Shown one piece after another: positions 18,692 to 27,944 of a DNA stretch of 64,000 nt. The notes under the pieces are model-generated. The model had not been told where the DNA came from. It saw nothing but the letters and a program-made list of their open reading frames with translations, and did no database searches. Made by a program: the position numbers and the translations under genes. The stretch is from NCBI RefSeq assembly GCF_004770265.1, contig NZ_RQGQ01000014.1, positions 1 to 64,000 on the forward strand, in the 5' to 3' direction. How positions within the stretch are numbered: position 1 is the stretch's first letter; each line of letters starts with the position of its first letter. The stretch comes from Leptospira congkakensis (GTDB taxonomy: Bacteria > Spirochaetota > Leptospiria > Leptospirales > Leptospiraceae).

Positions 18692-18727
18692 AGGCATAGC
18701 TAAGGTATAAGCAAAGGAGGTGGTCAT

Positions 18728-18784
18728 TTGGATAGTAGTTACTACAACAAAAGATTTTTGACTCGCGAGGTGGCTGGGCAATAA
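18728..18784 (+). CDS. Candidate 18-residue peptide ORF with perfect ribosome-binding site
   Basis: AAAGGAGG at 18713-18720 sits 7 nt before a TTG that opens 18 codons (peptide LDSSYYNKRFLTREVAGQ) ending in TAA. It is the best ribosome site in the window, yet the frame is very short and the peptide is not recognised. Past the TAA the same frame stays open for 47 more codons without a good start. It may be a small protein, a leader peptide, or a chance feature of a non-coding RNA. Confidence 0.35.
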   Translation: MDSSYYNKRFLTREVAGQ

Positions 18785-18819
18785 CGCCTGGGCTTTGTTG
18801 CAAAACCGACCAGACACGG

Positions 18820-18893
18820 TCTTTCCAAGTTCCGAACGGGTGGTCTCCTTCGGGCTTATGCAGTCGCTTGGAAAGATTCCTTGGAAGCTTTTT
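18820..18893 (+). ncRNA. Candidate structured RNA element with alternative pairings
   Basis: TCTTTCCAAG (18820-18829) pairs perfectly with CTTGGAAAGA (18867-18876). A second CTTGGAA at 18880-18886, followed by a run of T at 18889-18893, can pair with the same upstream arm over 7 bp and would then look like a terminator. Two mutually exclusive stems after a short translated frame resemble an attenuator, but no plus-strand gene follows before the convergent chemoreceptor. It may simply be the 3' end of a small RNA. Confidence 0.35.
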
Positions 18894-18970
18894 CTATTTT
18901 CAAACGATCCTTTTCCCATTCAAGATAAGAGGAAAAGACAGAATCAGAATGAACCTAGGAATCCTAATTC

Positions 18971-21043
18971 CTAAAGATTGAATTTTAACAAAACTTCCGA
19001 AATTTTGGAACTAATTCCTGTCATGCGAAGAGAGTTTGCAGACATCGTCTCCGATTGTTCCGAAAGAATTTGAGAACCATTGGAAATGTTAATCGTCATG
19101 TTGGAAAGTTCAAATGTAGCTCTTTTTTGTTCTTCTGTGGATTGTTGGATGGATTCCACAAGAGATGTGATTTCTTCGATTTCTCCATAGATTTTATCCG
19201 TTTTCGTTTTTTGATCCTGGATGAGGGGAACAATTTCTCTGGCCTTTTCAAAAATAACGGAAACTTCTCTAATGATCTCACGTAAAAGATCAATGAGTTT
19301 TGTTACTTGTGAGCCTCCATTTTGAATGGATTCCAAAGCCTCTTCTGATAGGGTATTGATCTGCGAAACAGACTCCGCTGCTTGGGAAGCAAGTTTAGAA
19401 ATTTCTTCCGCCACCACGGCAAATCCACGACCCGATTCGCCCGCACGTGCCGCTTCGATAGCTGCATTTAACGCAAGTAAGCTTGTTTTTTCTGATATGT
19501 TTGAAATTACCTCAGAAAATTCGGTAATGGCAAGTGACTTCTCTTGGATTTCCTCAATGGCCTTGGAAGTGAGTCCCGCCATAGTCCTTCCTTCTTCTGC
19601 TTTTTGATTGGCAAGGACGGCAATTTGTCCAAAAGATTCTACTTCTGTTGTGATATTTTTTACCAGTGATTGAATTGATTGCAGTGAATGATGAATGGAT
19701 TTAGAATTGTCCACTGCTTGCACCACATTGGCATTGATGGTTTCGGAAGAAGCATTTAGTTCTTCTACAGTAGCACTTGCTTCTTCCGAAGAAGCGGCTT
19801 GGCTTTGTGCTAAATCAGAAAGTTCGATGATGGTGTTTTCCATAAATTTAGAACTTTCCGTTAGTTCGAACCCAGAGGTTTGGGCAACACTTAAGATATG
19901 GCGAATGCTTTCAATCATTGCTACTACAGCTTCTACTAGATTTCCAATTTCATCTTTCTGATTGTCGCTGATTTCTTTGGAAAGATTCCCACTGGCTGCA
20001 TCTTTAGTAAATGCAATCAATCTTTGAAGCCTACTATCTACAAGTTTACGAAAGATAATAACATTGGCTAATGTAGAGAATAAAATTCCTGTAATTCCAA
20101 GCCCTAGTGCAATCCAAAATATAAACTGGATTTCGTTTGTAATTTTTCCTTGTGGATATGAAACTCGCAGTGTCCAAGGTGCTGTGTTTTCTACAAGTTG
20201 GATGGGCAAACTAACATGGAAGTAGTCGGAATCCGAATAAATCTGCCTTTGGTTGGAAGACATTGCTAAATTGATATAAAGATCATCTTTGTCTACCCAA
20301 TGTACGTCTTTGGTTTCAGGACTCAGTCCATTAAAAAGCACATACCCGTTACTTGCCACGAGAGTAATTTTTACTGTTCCTTCCAAAATTTTTAAATTTT
20401 GAAGATAGGTTCGAATGGTTTCTAGGGAAAGGTCGGCACCTGCAATTCCCACAAAATTTTGGTTACGGAAAATGGGATATACAAGAGAAATCATGGTCAC
20501 TTCTTTCCCATCCACTTTATAATCAAAGGGAGGAATGAGTTCGACTTTTTTGTTTTTTTTGGGTAGTTGGTAAAAATCAGATTCGGGGAGATCAAAACCA
20601 ACAACAGGTTCGATAATGATTTTCCCATTGGATTTTACAGAATAGGGGATGAACCTACCAGTCCCATCGTGAAAATTCGCATTACGATAGTTAGAGTCTT
20701 TTCCGTCAAAAGAATTGGGTTCAAATACAACATAGGTTCCCAAAATGGATTCATTGGAAGCCGTCATCACATTTAGAATTTTAAAAACCCGATCCCTATC
20801 TAATAAATTTGGTTCCTGTAAAATTTGTTTGAGAAGGTAGGCTTCGTTTAAAGGTCCAGAAAGATAATCTGCAACATCTAAAGAAATTTTATCAGCTAAA
20901 ACAGAGATGTTTTCTAATGCATTTTCTTTTGCATTTTTGTATATGACATAAGAGATAAGGGTAAGTATAACTCCTAATGAAAAAAGCGTAATGACTGATG
21001 TACCTATGGCTAACTTCTGTTTGATGTTCATTCTATTGGACAT
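18971..21043 (-). CDS. Methyl-accepting chemotaxis protein with periplasmic sensor domain
   Basis: A 690-residue chemoreceptor. One membrane helix near residues 13-35 is followed by a periplasmic dCache-type sensor region (about 40-305, with YRNANFHDGTGRF and a GIAGADLSLE motif typical of dCache), a second membrane helix (about 308-330), a HAMP domain, and a cytoplasmic signalling domain whose tip reads [14 protein letters not shown] then [10 protein letters not shown]. It would control the CheA kinase and flagellar behaviour. The start has AGGA just upstream. The ligand is unknown; dCache domains often bind amino acids or organic acids. Confidence 0.92.
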   Translation of the reverse strand: MSNRMNIKQKLAIGTSVITLFSLGVILTLISYVIYKNAKENALENISVLADKISLDVADYLSGPLNEAYLLKQILQEPNLLDRDRVFKILNVMTASNESILGTYVVFEPNSFDGKDSNYRNANFHDGTGRFIPYSVKSNGKIIIEPVVGFDLPESDFYQLPKKNKKVELIPPFDYKVDGKEVTMISLVYPIFRNQNFVGIAGADLSLETIRTYLQNLKILEGTVKITLVASNGYVLFNGLSPETKDVHWVDKDDLYINLAMSSNQRQIYSDSDYFHVSLPIQLVENTAPWTLRVSYPQGKITNEIQFIFWIALGLGITGILFSTLANVIIFRKLVDSRLQRLIAFTKDAASGNLSKEISDNQKDEIGNLVEAVVAMIESIRHILSVAQTSGFELTESSKFMENTIIELSDLAQSQAASSEEASATVEELNASSETINANVVQAVDNSKSIHHSLQSIQSLVKNITTEVESFGQIAVLANQKAEEGRTMAGLTSKAIEEIQEKSLAITEFSEVISNISEKTSLLALNAAIEAARAGESGRGFAVVAEEISKLASQAAESVSQINTLSEEALESIQNGGSQVTKLIDLLREIIREVSVIFEKAREIVPLIQDQKTKTDKIYGEIEEITSLVESIQQSTEEQKRATFELSNMTINISNGSQILSEQSETMSANSLRMTGISSKISEVLLKFNL

Positions 21044-21100
21044 TCTTTCCTAAGTGAATTGTTACCATAAGGAGCTTCCGTTGATTCCTCAACTCATTTC

Positions 21101-21445
21101 CTATAAGATGGAGAGTTTTTCTGGGTATTGGCTAAGGCCTAATAGATTTTCGTCGGTATCTAAAAAGTAAGCTGTATAATCTGTTTTGTTCTGGATTTTG
21201 ATTTGGCTCAGAAACTGAATCCATTTCGATTTTTCTTTTTCATCCATAGCAAAAACAAGTGCACGAGGGGACTTTTTTTCCCCTTCTTCTAACATAAGAA
21301 TGACTTGTTCAAACTGTATCCAAACGGAACGCAAAACCCCCGATGGATAATGGAATTCTTGGATTTTTTTAGCACCAGGAATCTGGAGATAAAACTCTGC
21401 TAAATTGGAAGGGTTCGGCGTACCGATGGCAATGTGGTGGATCAT
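21101..21445 (-). CDS. VOC (glyoxalase/bleomycin resistance) superfamily protein
   Basis: A 114-residue single-domain protein. It begins MIHHIAIGTPNPSNLAEFY, the usual opening of vicinal-oxygen-chelate proteins with an early metal-ligand His, and ends with YTAYFLDTDENLLGLSQYP, the second-half signature. The substrate is not predictable. It lies 57 bp upstream of the chemoreceptor on the same strand, with no evident link, and is divergent from a lipoprotein gene. Confidence 0.75.
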   Translation of the reverse strand: MIHHIAIGTPNPSNLAEFYLQIPGAKKIQEFHYPSGVLRSVWIQFEQVILMLEEGEKKSPRALVFAMDEKEKSKWIQFLSQIKIQNKTDYTAYFLDTDENLLGLSQYPEKLSIL

Positions 21446-21510
21446 TTTTTTCTTTTCAAATCCCTTTATAAAAAAGAAGTTATCATGAAATCTATGTATC
21501 GGAGTTTTTC

Positions 21511-21789
21511 ATGAAAAAATCCCTCATTCTGGCGCTCGCTCTCGGGCTTTTCTTGGCTAATTGTAAATCCAAAGTGTATACCCAAGAAGAGTGTGAGTCG
21601 GCTCTCGCTAGCACATTCACGCAAATTGAAGAAGAAGCTAAAAAGAATCCAGCAGCAGCACCAGTTCTCGCAGGATTGCAACAAGGTAAACAAAAAATGA
21701 TCGATCAGTGTATGGAAGGAAAATTTGATCCAAACTGTTTGAAAAATGCTCCAGGTTTCGCTGGCATTATGGGTTGTGTAAAAAAATAA
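21511..21789 (+). CDS. Small Cys-containing lipoprotein
   Basis: A 92-residue exported protein: signal MKKSLILALALGLFLANC with a lipobox Cys near residue 18, then a mature part with a conserved-looking pattern of four Cys (EECES, DQCMEG, PNCLK, MGCVKK) and a helical Ala/Gln-rich centre. The form resembles a small lipoprotein family seen in Leptospira, but the function is unknown. A good intrinsic terminator follows 14 bp after the stop, so it is probably a strong single-gene unit. Confidence 0.75.
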   Translation: MKKSLILALALGLFLANCKSKVYTQEECESALASTFTQIEEEAKKNPAAAPVLAGLQQGKQKMIDQCMEGKFDPNCLKNAPGFAGIMGCVKK

Positions 21790-21800
21790 TTCTACAAATC

Positions 21801-22103
21801 CTACCGGGAGTTCGCATTCCCGGTTTTTGAACCCTCTTCTAAACTTTCAAACCCCCCTGGTTCCTTGTAACATCCATGAGTCCGATAGGGCCCATCTTCA
21901 AAAAAACGAATCTCCTGAGCATACCGTTTTCCTTCTCGTAAACATTGTTTGCAAATAAAAGGTCGAATTGCCCAGTCTTCACATTCTTCTGGTCGGAAGG
22001 CCGGAAAAACACGGAGTAAAGGTTTGGAAATTTCTTCTGTTGGATCGGCCGTAAGCACAAATCCAAAAAACAGAAATACTCCCAAAATCAAAGTTAGTTT
22101 CAT
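21801..22103 (-). CDS. Small secreted Cys-rich hypothetical protein
   Basis: A 100-residue protein with a signal peptide (MKLTLILGVFLFFGFVLTA) and probable cleavage after TA. The mature part has four Cys (ECEDW, ICKQC, HGCYK), including one CxxC, which suggests disulphides or a metal site in the periplasm. The family is not recognised. Its last codons contain the terminator of the convergent lipoprotein gene. Confidence 0.65.
   Translation of the reverse strand: MKLTLILGVFLFFGFVLTADPTEEISKPLLRVFPAFRPEECEDWAIRPFICKQCLREGKRYAQEIRFFEDGPYRTHGCYKEPGGFESLEEGSKTGNANSR
21803..21828 (+). terminator. Intrinsic terminator of the small lipoprotein gene
   Basis: ACCGGGA (21803-21809) pairs with TCCCGGT (21818-21824) around an 8-nt loop, followed by a T run to 21828. 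It lies within the last codons of the convergent minus-strand gene. Confidence 0.75.
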
Positions 22104-22139
22104 TCAATAAAACTATCGGGATTTCTTTGCGATTTCAGG

Positions 22140-23069
22140 ATGGGTTTAGTGAAAGAAAATACAAGTTCAGAATGGAAAGGGGTAGTGCTTGTTCTTGTGG
22201 GAGCACTTTTATTTAGCGCGAAAGCTGTTGTTGTTAAGTTAACCTATCAATATGAAATTTCGGCGATTGGATCTCTATTTTTTCGGATGGTTTTTGCATT
22301 CCCATTTTTAGCTTGGATGGCGTGGAAGGCAGAAAAAGAAGAAGGGAAAACCCCTCTTACTAAAAAAGATGTGATCAGTGTCATCTTTATGGGAGTTGTT
22401 GGTTATTACTTAGCTAGCCTTTTTGATTTTTTGGGACTCAAATACATCAGTGCTGGTCTTGAACGTATCATACTTTTTATTTATCCCACGCTTGTAGTGC
22501 TTTTATCATTTTTATTTTTAAAGAAAAAAATCCACATGAGGGAAGTGTTTTCTCTGGTTTTGACTTATACCGGAGTTTTTTTGGCGTATGGGCAGGATGT
22601 CCAGTTAGGTTCCGCTAAAGATGTAAGTTTGGGCGCTTTTTTTATTTTACTTTCGGCTCTTACTTATGCTATCTATTTGATGGGAAGTGGTTCCATCATC
22701 CCAAAGTTAGGCGCAAGAAAATTTACTGCTTGGGCATTAATCATATCTTCGTTTGCAGTTTACATTCATTTTGCAATTTTCGGTTCTTATTCAGAACTCT
22801 TTCAGCCCCTTTCTTTTTATGCACTTGCTTTTGTTATGGGCACAGTGAACACAGTGGTCCCTGCTGTTTTTGTTTCTGAGGGCATCAAACGAGTTGGCAG
22901 CAAAACAGCTGCTATTGTAGGGTCTGTTGGACCAATGTCGACTCTTTTCTTGGCTTATTGGTTTTTAGATGAACCAATTACTATCGTACATAGCATTGGT
23001 ACTTTATTTGTGCTGACTGGCGTTTTTTGGATTAGTAATGCAAAAAAAGCAAAAGAAGTGTCTGTTTAA
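22140..23069 (+). CDS. EamA/DMT-family transporter
   Basis: A 309-residue protein with about ten membrane helices arranged as two EamA repeats. The second repeat carries the usual GSVGPMSTLFLAYWFLDEP segment near residue 262. Such proteins export amino acids or other metabolites, or take up small solutes; the substrate is unknown. The ATG at 22140 has AGG touching it, so a GTG four codons later could be the true start. It is divergent from the secreted small protein and followed by the outer-membrane protein gene after 52 bp. Confidence 0.85.
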   Translation: MGLVKENTSSEWKGVVLVLVGALLFSAKAVVVKLTYQYEISAIGSLFFRMVFAFPFLAWMAWKAEKEEGKTPLTKKDVISVIFMGVVGYYLASLFDFLGLKYISAGLERIILFIYPTLVVLLSFLFLKKKIHMREVFSLVLTYTGVFLAYGQDVQLGSAKDVSLGAFFILLSALTYAIYLMGSGSIIPKLGARKFTAWALIISSFAVYIHFAIFGSYSELFQPLSFYALAFVMGTVNTVVPAVFVSEGIKRVGSKTAAIVGSVGPMSTLFLAYWFLDEPITIVHSIGTLFVLTGVFWISNAKKAKEVSV

Positions 23070-23121
23070 GGTAGAATTTTTCTTTCCAATTGTTACAACC
23101 AGTAGAGAATTAAGGATCTAT

Positions 23122-24249
23122 ATGAAATTGCGAAAACTGCTACTCTTATTAGTATTTGTCACAACAGTATCTCAAAGTGAACTGTATGCACAATTTACTT
23201 GTGAAGGATCGGCCTGTAGTTTTTTACCATCTACACTTACAGAAGCAGGGAATGGCTCCCTTAAAAAGTTTGAAACGGGATACTTAAACGAAGTCCTCAA
23301 AACCAATTTAGAAGCTGGTTTTTTAGCCAATATTGGTGCCAACAATATTGGAACTGGTACTGTCCGCAGAATCCAATTTGGTGTCAGCGCTTCTGCTGCT
23401 GGTTACAAAAAAGATGACATCCAAATCCAAGATGCTTATATAAAATACCCAAAACTTCCAAACGTCGGTGGTGCCGTCATCCCGTCTTTTCATTTGGATT
23501 TTAATCCTGGTTGGTTACTCGGAACTTCAGAAGATGGATACATTCGCCGGATTGGAATTTTCCTTCACGGTATGAACGTTGCTGTTACAGAAGACCAAAT
23601 TCAGGCAGCTTCCAATAATAAAAATTATGAAGGTAGGATCGCCGTACGCTCGTATGGTGGTATGGTTCGTTACCAATTGGTAGAGAAAGAAGGTTTTTTA
23701 ATGAACCTGATCACGTGGAATGGAATCAATGTGGGTGTAGGGCATCATGTGATGGAACAAAACATGAGCCTTAGTTACCAAGAGGGTAAAGCTGCCCAAA
23801 TTGAATTCCAAGGTGTAAAAGGAAAATGGGGTGGAGATACCAATTTTGTTTTTAATACAAAAGTCCAAACCACGAACGTAGATTTACGAACGGGTCTTGG
23901 AGTTTTCTGGATTGCCAATGTGATTGTCGGTGGGGGTTATAGTTGGAACTCTGGGAGTAACTCTGCCTCTCTCTCCAGACGAGGCCCATTTCTTGTCACT
24001 TTAAATGACTCGCTTCCCATGGAAATTCCCCGCGAATACCAAGCAGCAATAGACAAAGAACTTCTTGCTCAAAATCCAAATGCCACTCTTGGATTTCGTG
24101 CCGGAGGCGAATCCCATTCTAAAAGGGGGATTGGCTACGGAATCGTTGGTTTGGAGTTGGATCTTTTCTTAGTGAAGGTCATTGCCGAAGGGTTGTATGG
24201 GGGTAAGGATCTTTACTCCGCCAACTTGGGAGTCAAACTCTCCTTTTAG
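23122..24249 (+). CDS. Probable outer-membrane beta-barrel protein
   Basis: About 375 residues from the ATG at 23122 (AAGGA upstream); a longer in-frame ATG at 23038 overlaps the transporter gene and would bury the signal peptide. The signal is KLLLLLVFVTTVSQSELYA with cleavage before QFTC. The mature part is rich in alternating hydrophobic/Gly strands and ends in NLGVKLSF, a terminal Phe as in BAM-inserted barrels. No named family is recognised. A porin-like or surface protein is inferred. Confidence 0.65.
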   Translation: MKLRKLLLLLVFVTTVSQSELYAQFTCEGSACSFLPSTLTEAGNGSLKKFETGYLNEVLKTNLEAGFLANIGANNIGTGTVRRIQFGVSASAAGYKKDDIQIQDAYIKYPKLPNVGGAVIPSFHLDFNPGWLLGTSEDGYIRRIGIFLHGMNVAVTEDQIQAASNNKNYEGRIAVRSYGGMVRYQLVEKEGFLMNLITWNGINVGVGHHVMEQNMSLSYQEGKAAQIEFQGVKGKWGGDTNFVFNTKVQTTNVDLRTGLGVFWIANVIVGGGYSWNSGSNSASLSRRGPFLVTLNDSLPMEIPREYQAAIDKELLAQNPNATLGFRAGGESHSKRGIGYGIVGLELDLFLVKVIAEGLYGGKDLYSANLGVKLSF

Positions 24250-24325
24250 GAAATCTTCGGGGATATCCATAAAACCTTGCCGTACGGATCGCGGAATTTA
24301 GCTTACGTATTAGGTCTAAGTTTCA

Positions 24326-26866
24326 ATGAAATTATACAAACGATACGCTCGCGCATTCACTCTCGCCTCCCAAGTTTTCTCCTTGGGAATCGTGGTTCCG
24401 ATTGGAATCGCTCTCATTCTTTTTTACGTCGATTTAAGTCCCACTCAGGTTAAAACTTTTATTGGTGCGACCATTGCCGCAGGACTAACCAGTCTTATCC
24501 TTCCTGCTTTTATTTTCCCTAAAAAACTAAAAGCCATCCAACAAGGACTAGTTGAACTCGAGTCCCAAACAGAAAAGAAATCCGAAACCTATGTTGCTGT
24601 TTGGGATTTAATTGCAAAAATGCCTGTGGTGGGAACTGTCGTTGGCAGTGCGCAGTGGATTATGGCTTTTCCGATTGTAATCGGACCAATGCTTTATCTT
24701 CCTGAAACCAGTAAGTCAGATTCCTTTTATATTGTTTGTGTTCTTATCCTCACGGCTCTTCTCAATGTTTTGTTTTCTTTTATCCTTTTAGAAAAAGCAT
24801 CCCATTTGGTTTTGGAAGATGAACTCCTCCAATCGGAATTAAAAGAAAGAATAACTCCCTATTATCGAAATTTACGAAATACTGTTCCCATTATGTTTTC
24901 AATTATGGTGATGGTGCTTTCTATTTTTCTTTTGATTTTTGCCTTCAATACGAATGCGAAATCTTTGGAAAAAGCATTTTCAAATCAGTTATACAACTTC
25001 AATCAAAGTAATGAAGCAGGGATTCATGTTTATTTTGAATCTGTAGAAACCAATTTAAAAGGATTGGTAGCTTTGCCTGTGGTCAAAACTGCATTAGAAA
25101 CGAAAAACTATAAACTCGCAGAGTCAGCACTTTCGAAGGTTTTGGATGATTCTCAATTACTAATAGAAAATGCTTTTATTGCTTCATTTGATGAAGGGGT
25201 TCCGATTGTTGCTTCTGGTCTTCCAAATGGTGCTAGTGTAGGATATTCTTTAGCTTCCAATCCAGAAGTTTTAGAAAATATAAAAGCGGCCAAAGAAGGA
25301 AAACTCCATGTAGGAGTCGCAGTAAAATCTCCGATTAACGGAAGTATTGTGATCATGGTTACAAGTCCTGTCAAAAATGCGACTGGGACGGTTATTGGAT
25401 TGGCTGGTATGCCTTTTCTTGTGGGAAAGGCTATGGAATCCTTCCTGAAAAATGTAAAAATTGGAAACACGGGATATTCGTTTCTTTTGGACAAACAATC
25501 CACCATGGTTTATCATCCCAACCCAAAATATTTAATGCATAGTTTTAAAAACTCTGAATTTGAGGAACTTGCCAAAAATGCTGGGGAATTAGACTCTTTT
25601 CGTAATCCTTGGGAAGGATCTACTTTCGTATTACGAAGAAAGGTGAGTGAAAAATATGGCCTTCAATTCTTTTCAACAATTGATTTAAAAGAAATCGAAG
25701 TGGAAAGTTTGTCTTCTCTTCGTGGCCTAACAATTATTAGTCTTGTGGGCGCTGTGTTCATTGCCATTGCTATTTATTCATTGTTTACAGCTCGTTTCAA
25801 ACCAATGAAAACCATTGGGAAAATTCTACAAGATATTGAAATTGGTGACCTTCGTCATAATGCCAAAATGGAATCTTCCGATGAATTTGCGAGACTTGCC
25901 CGTGGTCTCAATGCTACTTTAAAACAAATTTCGGAAGTAGTGGGATCCAATCAGGCATTTTCAGAAGATTTAGCATCATCCGCAGAACAGATGTCCGCAT
26001 CACTCAATATGTTGTCATCCAATGCACAAACACAAGCCGCTTCTGCTGAAGAAATTTCCGCTTCTATAGAAGAGATTTCCGCAGCCGTACAAAACGTAGA
26101 TGCACAAGCAGAAGACCAATTCCGAAAAGTAGATTTTTTGAAACTAAAAATGGCTGAGCTTTCTAGTTTGATTGAAGCAACGGGTAGACAAGTGGGAAAG
26201 GCATCAAAGGATGTAACACTTATCTCGGAAGAAGCAAGGTCTGGTCAGGCCTCACTGGATTCCATGAGAAATTCCATTACCAAAATCAGCAATAGCTCTG
26301 AAGAAATTGGAAGTGTCATTGAAATCATCAATAATATCTCCGAACAAATCAACTTACTTGCGTTAAACGCTGCAATTGAAGCCGCCAGAGCTGGTGTTTA
26401 TGGAAGGGGATTTGCCGTGGTTGCGGATGAAATTGGCAAGTTAGCCGAAAAAACGGCAAGTTCGATCAATGACATTGGGGAACTCATCCAAGCCAATGAA
26501 AAGGAAATTGAAAGTGGTCGCGAGAACATTGAAACCACCATCTCTCTCATCCAAAGAATCATCCAAGGTGTCAGTTCCTTCAATGAAATGACAGATACGA
26601 TTGAAACGAGCACGAAAGAACAACTCATCATCAACCAGAAAGTGGGAGAAGAAGTGGATAAGGTGAACCAAATCAGTCAGGCCATCCGTCTTTCTATGGA
26701 AGAGCAGAAAAATGCGATTGGGGAAGTGGCTCAGGCCATTTTTAGTATCAACGATTTGACTCAAGGGACGGCTGCCGGGCTTGAGGAGATGACAGCCACC
26801 TCCAATGGAATCGCGAATTTGGCTGAAACGCTCAAAAGAAAGATCAATTTCTTCAAAATTTCCTGA
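24326..26866 (+). CDS. Methyl-accepting chemotaxis protein with a multi-helix N-terminal membrane module
   Basis: An 846-residue chemoreceptor. About four hydrophobic helices occupy residues 12-160, a fifth about 188-210, then a periplasmic Cache-type sensor (about 215-470; [17 protein letters not shown]), a membrane helix (about 475-495), HAMP, and a signalling domain with [14 protein letters not shown] and [10 protein letters not shown]. Most chemoreceptors have only two membrane helices; the extra module may be a second sensor or membrane anchor. The C-terminus lacks an obvious NWETF-like CheR tether. Confidence 0.9.
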   Translation: MKLYKRYARAFTLASQVFSLGIVVPIGIALILFYVDLSPTQVKTFIGATIAAGLTSLILPAFIFPKKLKAIQQGLVELESQTEKKSETYVAVWDLIAKMPVVGTVVGSAQWIMAFPIVIGPMLYLPETSKSDSFYIVCVLILTALLNVLFSFILLEKASHLVLEDELLQSELKERITPYYRNLRNTVPIMFSIMVMVLSIFLLIFAFNTNAKSLEKAFSNQLYNFNQSNEAGIHVYFESVETNLKGLVALPVVKTALETKNYKLAESALSKVLDDSQLLIENAFIASFDEGVPIVASGLPNGASVGYSLASNPEVLENIKAAKEGKLHVGVAVKSPINGSIVIMVTSPVKNATGTVIGLAGMPFLVGKAMESFLKNVKIGNTGYSFLLDKQSTMVYHPNPKYLMHSFKNSEFEELAKNAGELDSFRNPWEGSTFVLRRKVSEKYGLQFFSTIDLKEIEVESLSSLRGLTIISLVGAVFIAIAIYSLFTARFKPMKTIGKILQDIEIGDLRHNAKMESSDEFARLARGLNATLKQISEVVGSNQAFSEDLASSAEQMSASLNMLSSNAQTQAASAEEISASIEEISAAVQNVDAQAEDQFRKVDFLKLKMAELSSLIEATGRQVGKASKDVTLISEEARSGQASLDSMRNSITKISNSSEEIGSVIEIINNISEQINLLALNAAIEAARAGVYGRGFAVVADEIGKLAEKTASSINDIGELIQANEKEIESGRENIETTISLIQRIIQGVSSFNEMTDTIETSTKEQLIINQKVGEEVDKVNQISQAIRLSMEEQKNAIGEVAQAIFSINDLTQGTAAGLEEMTATSNGIANLAETLKRKINFFKIS

Positions 26867-26913
26867 TCCTTCGCCTGTCTTACGAAAGATAGGCCGAAAA
26901 TTCGCTTGCCGGA

Positions 26914-26945
26914 ATCTACATATCAAGATTTCTTGATATGTAGAT
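26914..26945. promoter_or_regulatory. 32-bp perfect palindrome, candidate operator
   Basis: Two 15-bp arms (ATCTACATATCAAGA and its exact complement) flank a TT, ending 9 bp before the ATG of the ArsR-methyltransferase gene. A further GATATCTTGGATAT follows. The position suggests autoregulation by the adjacent ArsR-type protein; a dimeric winged-helix regulator would suit the symmetry. SahR regulators of the SAM cycle bind palindromes with a similar CAAGA/TCTTG core as I recall, which I could not check. Confidence 0.7.
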
Positions 26946-26954
26946 ATCTTGGAT

Positions 26955-27944
26955 ATGGCGATCGAAACTCTCTCCCAATCTAGGCCTTTCGGCCACTTGC
27001 TTGCCGCAACTAAGGCCATTTCCGATGAAACTAGGATTCGGATCCTGCATATCCTTAGTTTTGGGGCTTTTTCTGTGAATGAGGTGGTGGAAATTCTCGG
27101 AATGGGCCAATCTCGGATCTCTCGCCATTTGAAGATTTTAACTGAGGCCGGCCTCATTGGGTCACGCCGCGAAGGGAGTCTTGTTTATAGTTTCCTTCCC
27201 GAGGAAGAAGAGTCCGATCTTAAATTTCCTTTAGAACTCACCACACTTTTGTTATCTTATAAAGAAGACCTTCCCGCAAGAGAAAGAGACCAAAGAATGG
27301 TCCACCAAATTCTCGAAACCAGAGAAAGGAAATCAAAGTCCTTCTTTGATGGAGTGGCAGAAAGTTGGGAAAAATTACAAGAAGAGACACTCCATCCCAA
27401 ACTGTATCGATCTTGGATTTTACAAGAACTCCCTACCTGCGAAAATATTTTGGACTTGGGTTGTGGCCCTGGGGGTCTCATTCCCTTTCTTCTCAATAAA
27501 GCCAAACATGTTACGGGAGTAGATAACTCCTCTAAAATGATTGAAAATGCTTCGTCTCATTATGGGAAAAATCCAAGTGTTAGTCTCATCCAAACACCTA
27601 TGGAACATTTGCCATTAACCACTAACTCTTGTGATGCGGTTGTGGCTTCCATGGTGATGCACCATGTCTCTCATCCGCCTACTGTACTCGAAGAAGTAGC
27701 GAGGGTATTAAAACCAGGTGGAGTTTTGTGTATTGTAGATTTAGCAAAACACAATGCAGAGTTTATGCGGGATAATTTTGCGGATCTTTGGCTTGGGTTT
27801 GAACCAGAGTTATTTGAGTCATGGTTGTCCAATGCAGGTTTTCGCGTAGGGTCGATGAATGAGATCCAAACAGAATCAAGTTTTAAAATTTTAACTATCA
27901 AAGCAACAAAGGAAGAAGGAGGACACTATGTCCACAGCAACTGA
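26955..27944 (+). CDS. ArsR-family regulator fused to a SAM-dependent methyltransferase domain (SahR-like)
   Basis: About 329 residues. The N-terminal winged helix (about 15-90) has [20 protein letters not shown] and the recognition helix region [17 protein letters not shown]. The C-terminal half is a methyltransferase fold with [11 protein letters not shown] (about 172) and [12 protein letters not shown]. In proteobacteria, SahR has this two-domain form, senses SAH/SAM and controls ahcY and methionine genes. Here ahcY overlaps its 3' end by 17 bp and a palindrome precedes it, which supports the same role. A toxic-metal ArsR is unlikely: no metal-site Cys pair is seen. The start could also be the TTG at 26949. 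Confidence 0.85.
   Translation: MAIETLSQSRPFGHLLAATKAISDETRIRILHILSFGAFSVNEVVEILGMGQSRISRHLKILTEAGLIGSRREGSLVYSFLPEEEESDLKFPLELTTLLLSYKEDLPARERDQRMVHQILETRERKSKSFFDGVAESWEKLQEETLHPKLYRSWILQELPTCENILDLGCGPGGLIPFLLNKAKHVTGVDNSSKMIENASSHYGKNPSVSLIQTPMEHLPLTTNSCDAVVASMVMHHVSHPPTVLEEVARVLKPGGVLCIVDLAKHNAEFMRDNFADLWLGFEPELFESWLSNAGFRVGSMNEIQTESSFKILTIKATKEEGGHYVHSN

Larger units (their letters stand above)
18618..18970. other. 353-bp stretch without a recognised gene
   Basis: This gap between two minus-strand genes holds a plus-strand promoter candidate, a perfect Shine-Dalgarno sequence, an 18-codon frame and a strong inverted repeat, each listed separately. Open frames of about 60-80 codons exist on both strands, but none resembles a protein I recognise. 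The middle part is more G+C-rich than its surroundings, as expected for a structured RNA. Confidence 0.6.

Noticed and set aside
18677..18919. 80-codon minus-strand open frame in the gap before the chemoreceptor
   Set aside because: No ribosome site or recognisable protein; it covers the structured region on the other strand.
18728..18928. Readthrough of the TAA at 18782 joining 18 and 47 codons
   Set aside because: TAA is not a known recoding codon for Sec or Pyl, and the downstream part has no start or family resemblance.
26441..27157. 238-codon minus-strand open frame spanning the end of the chemoreceptor and start of the regulator
   Set aside because: It is antisense to two well-supported genes and crosses the palindrome; no domain is seen.
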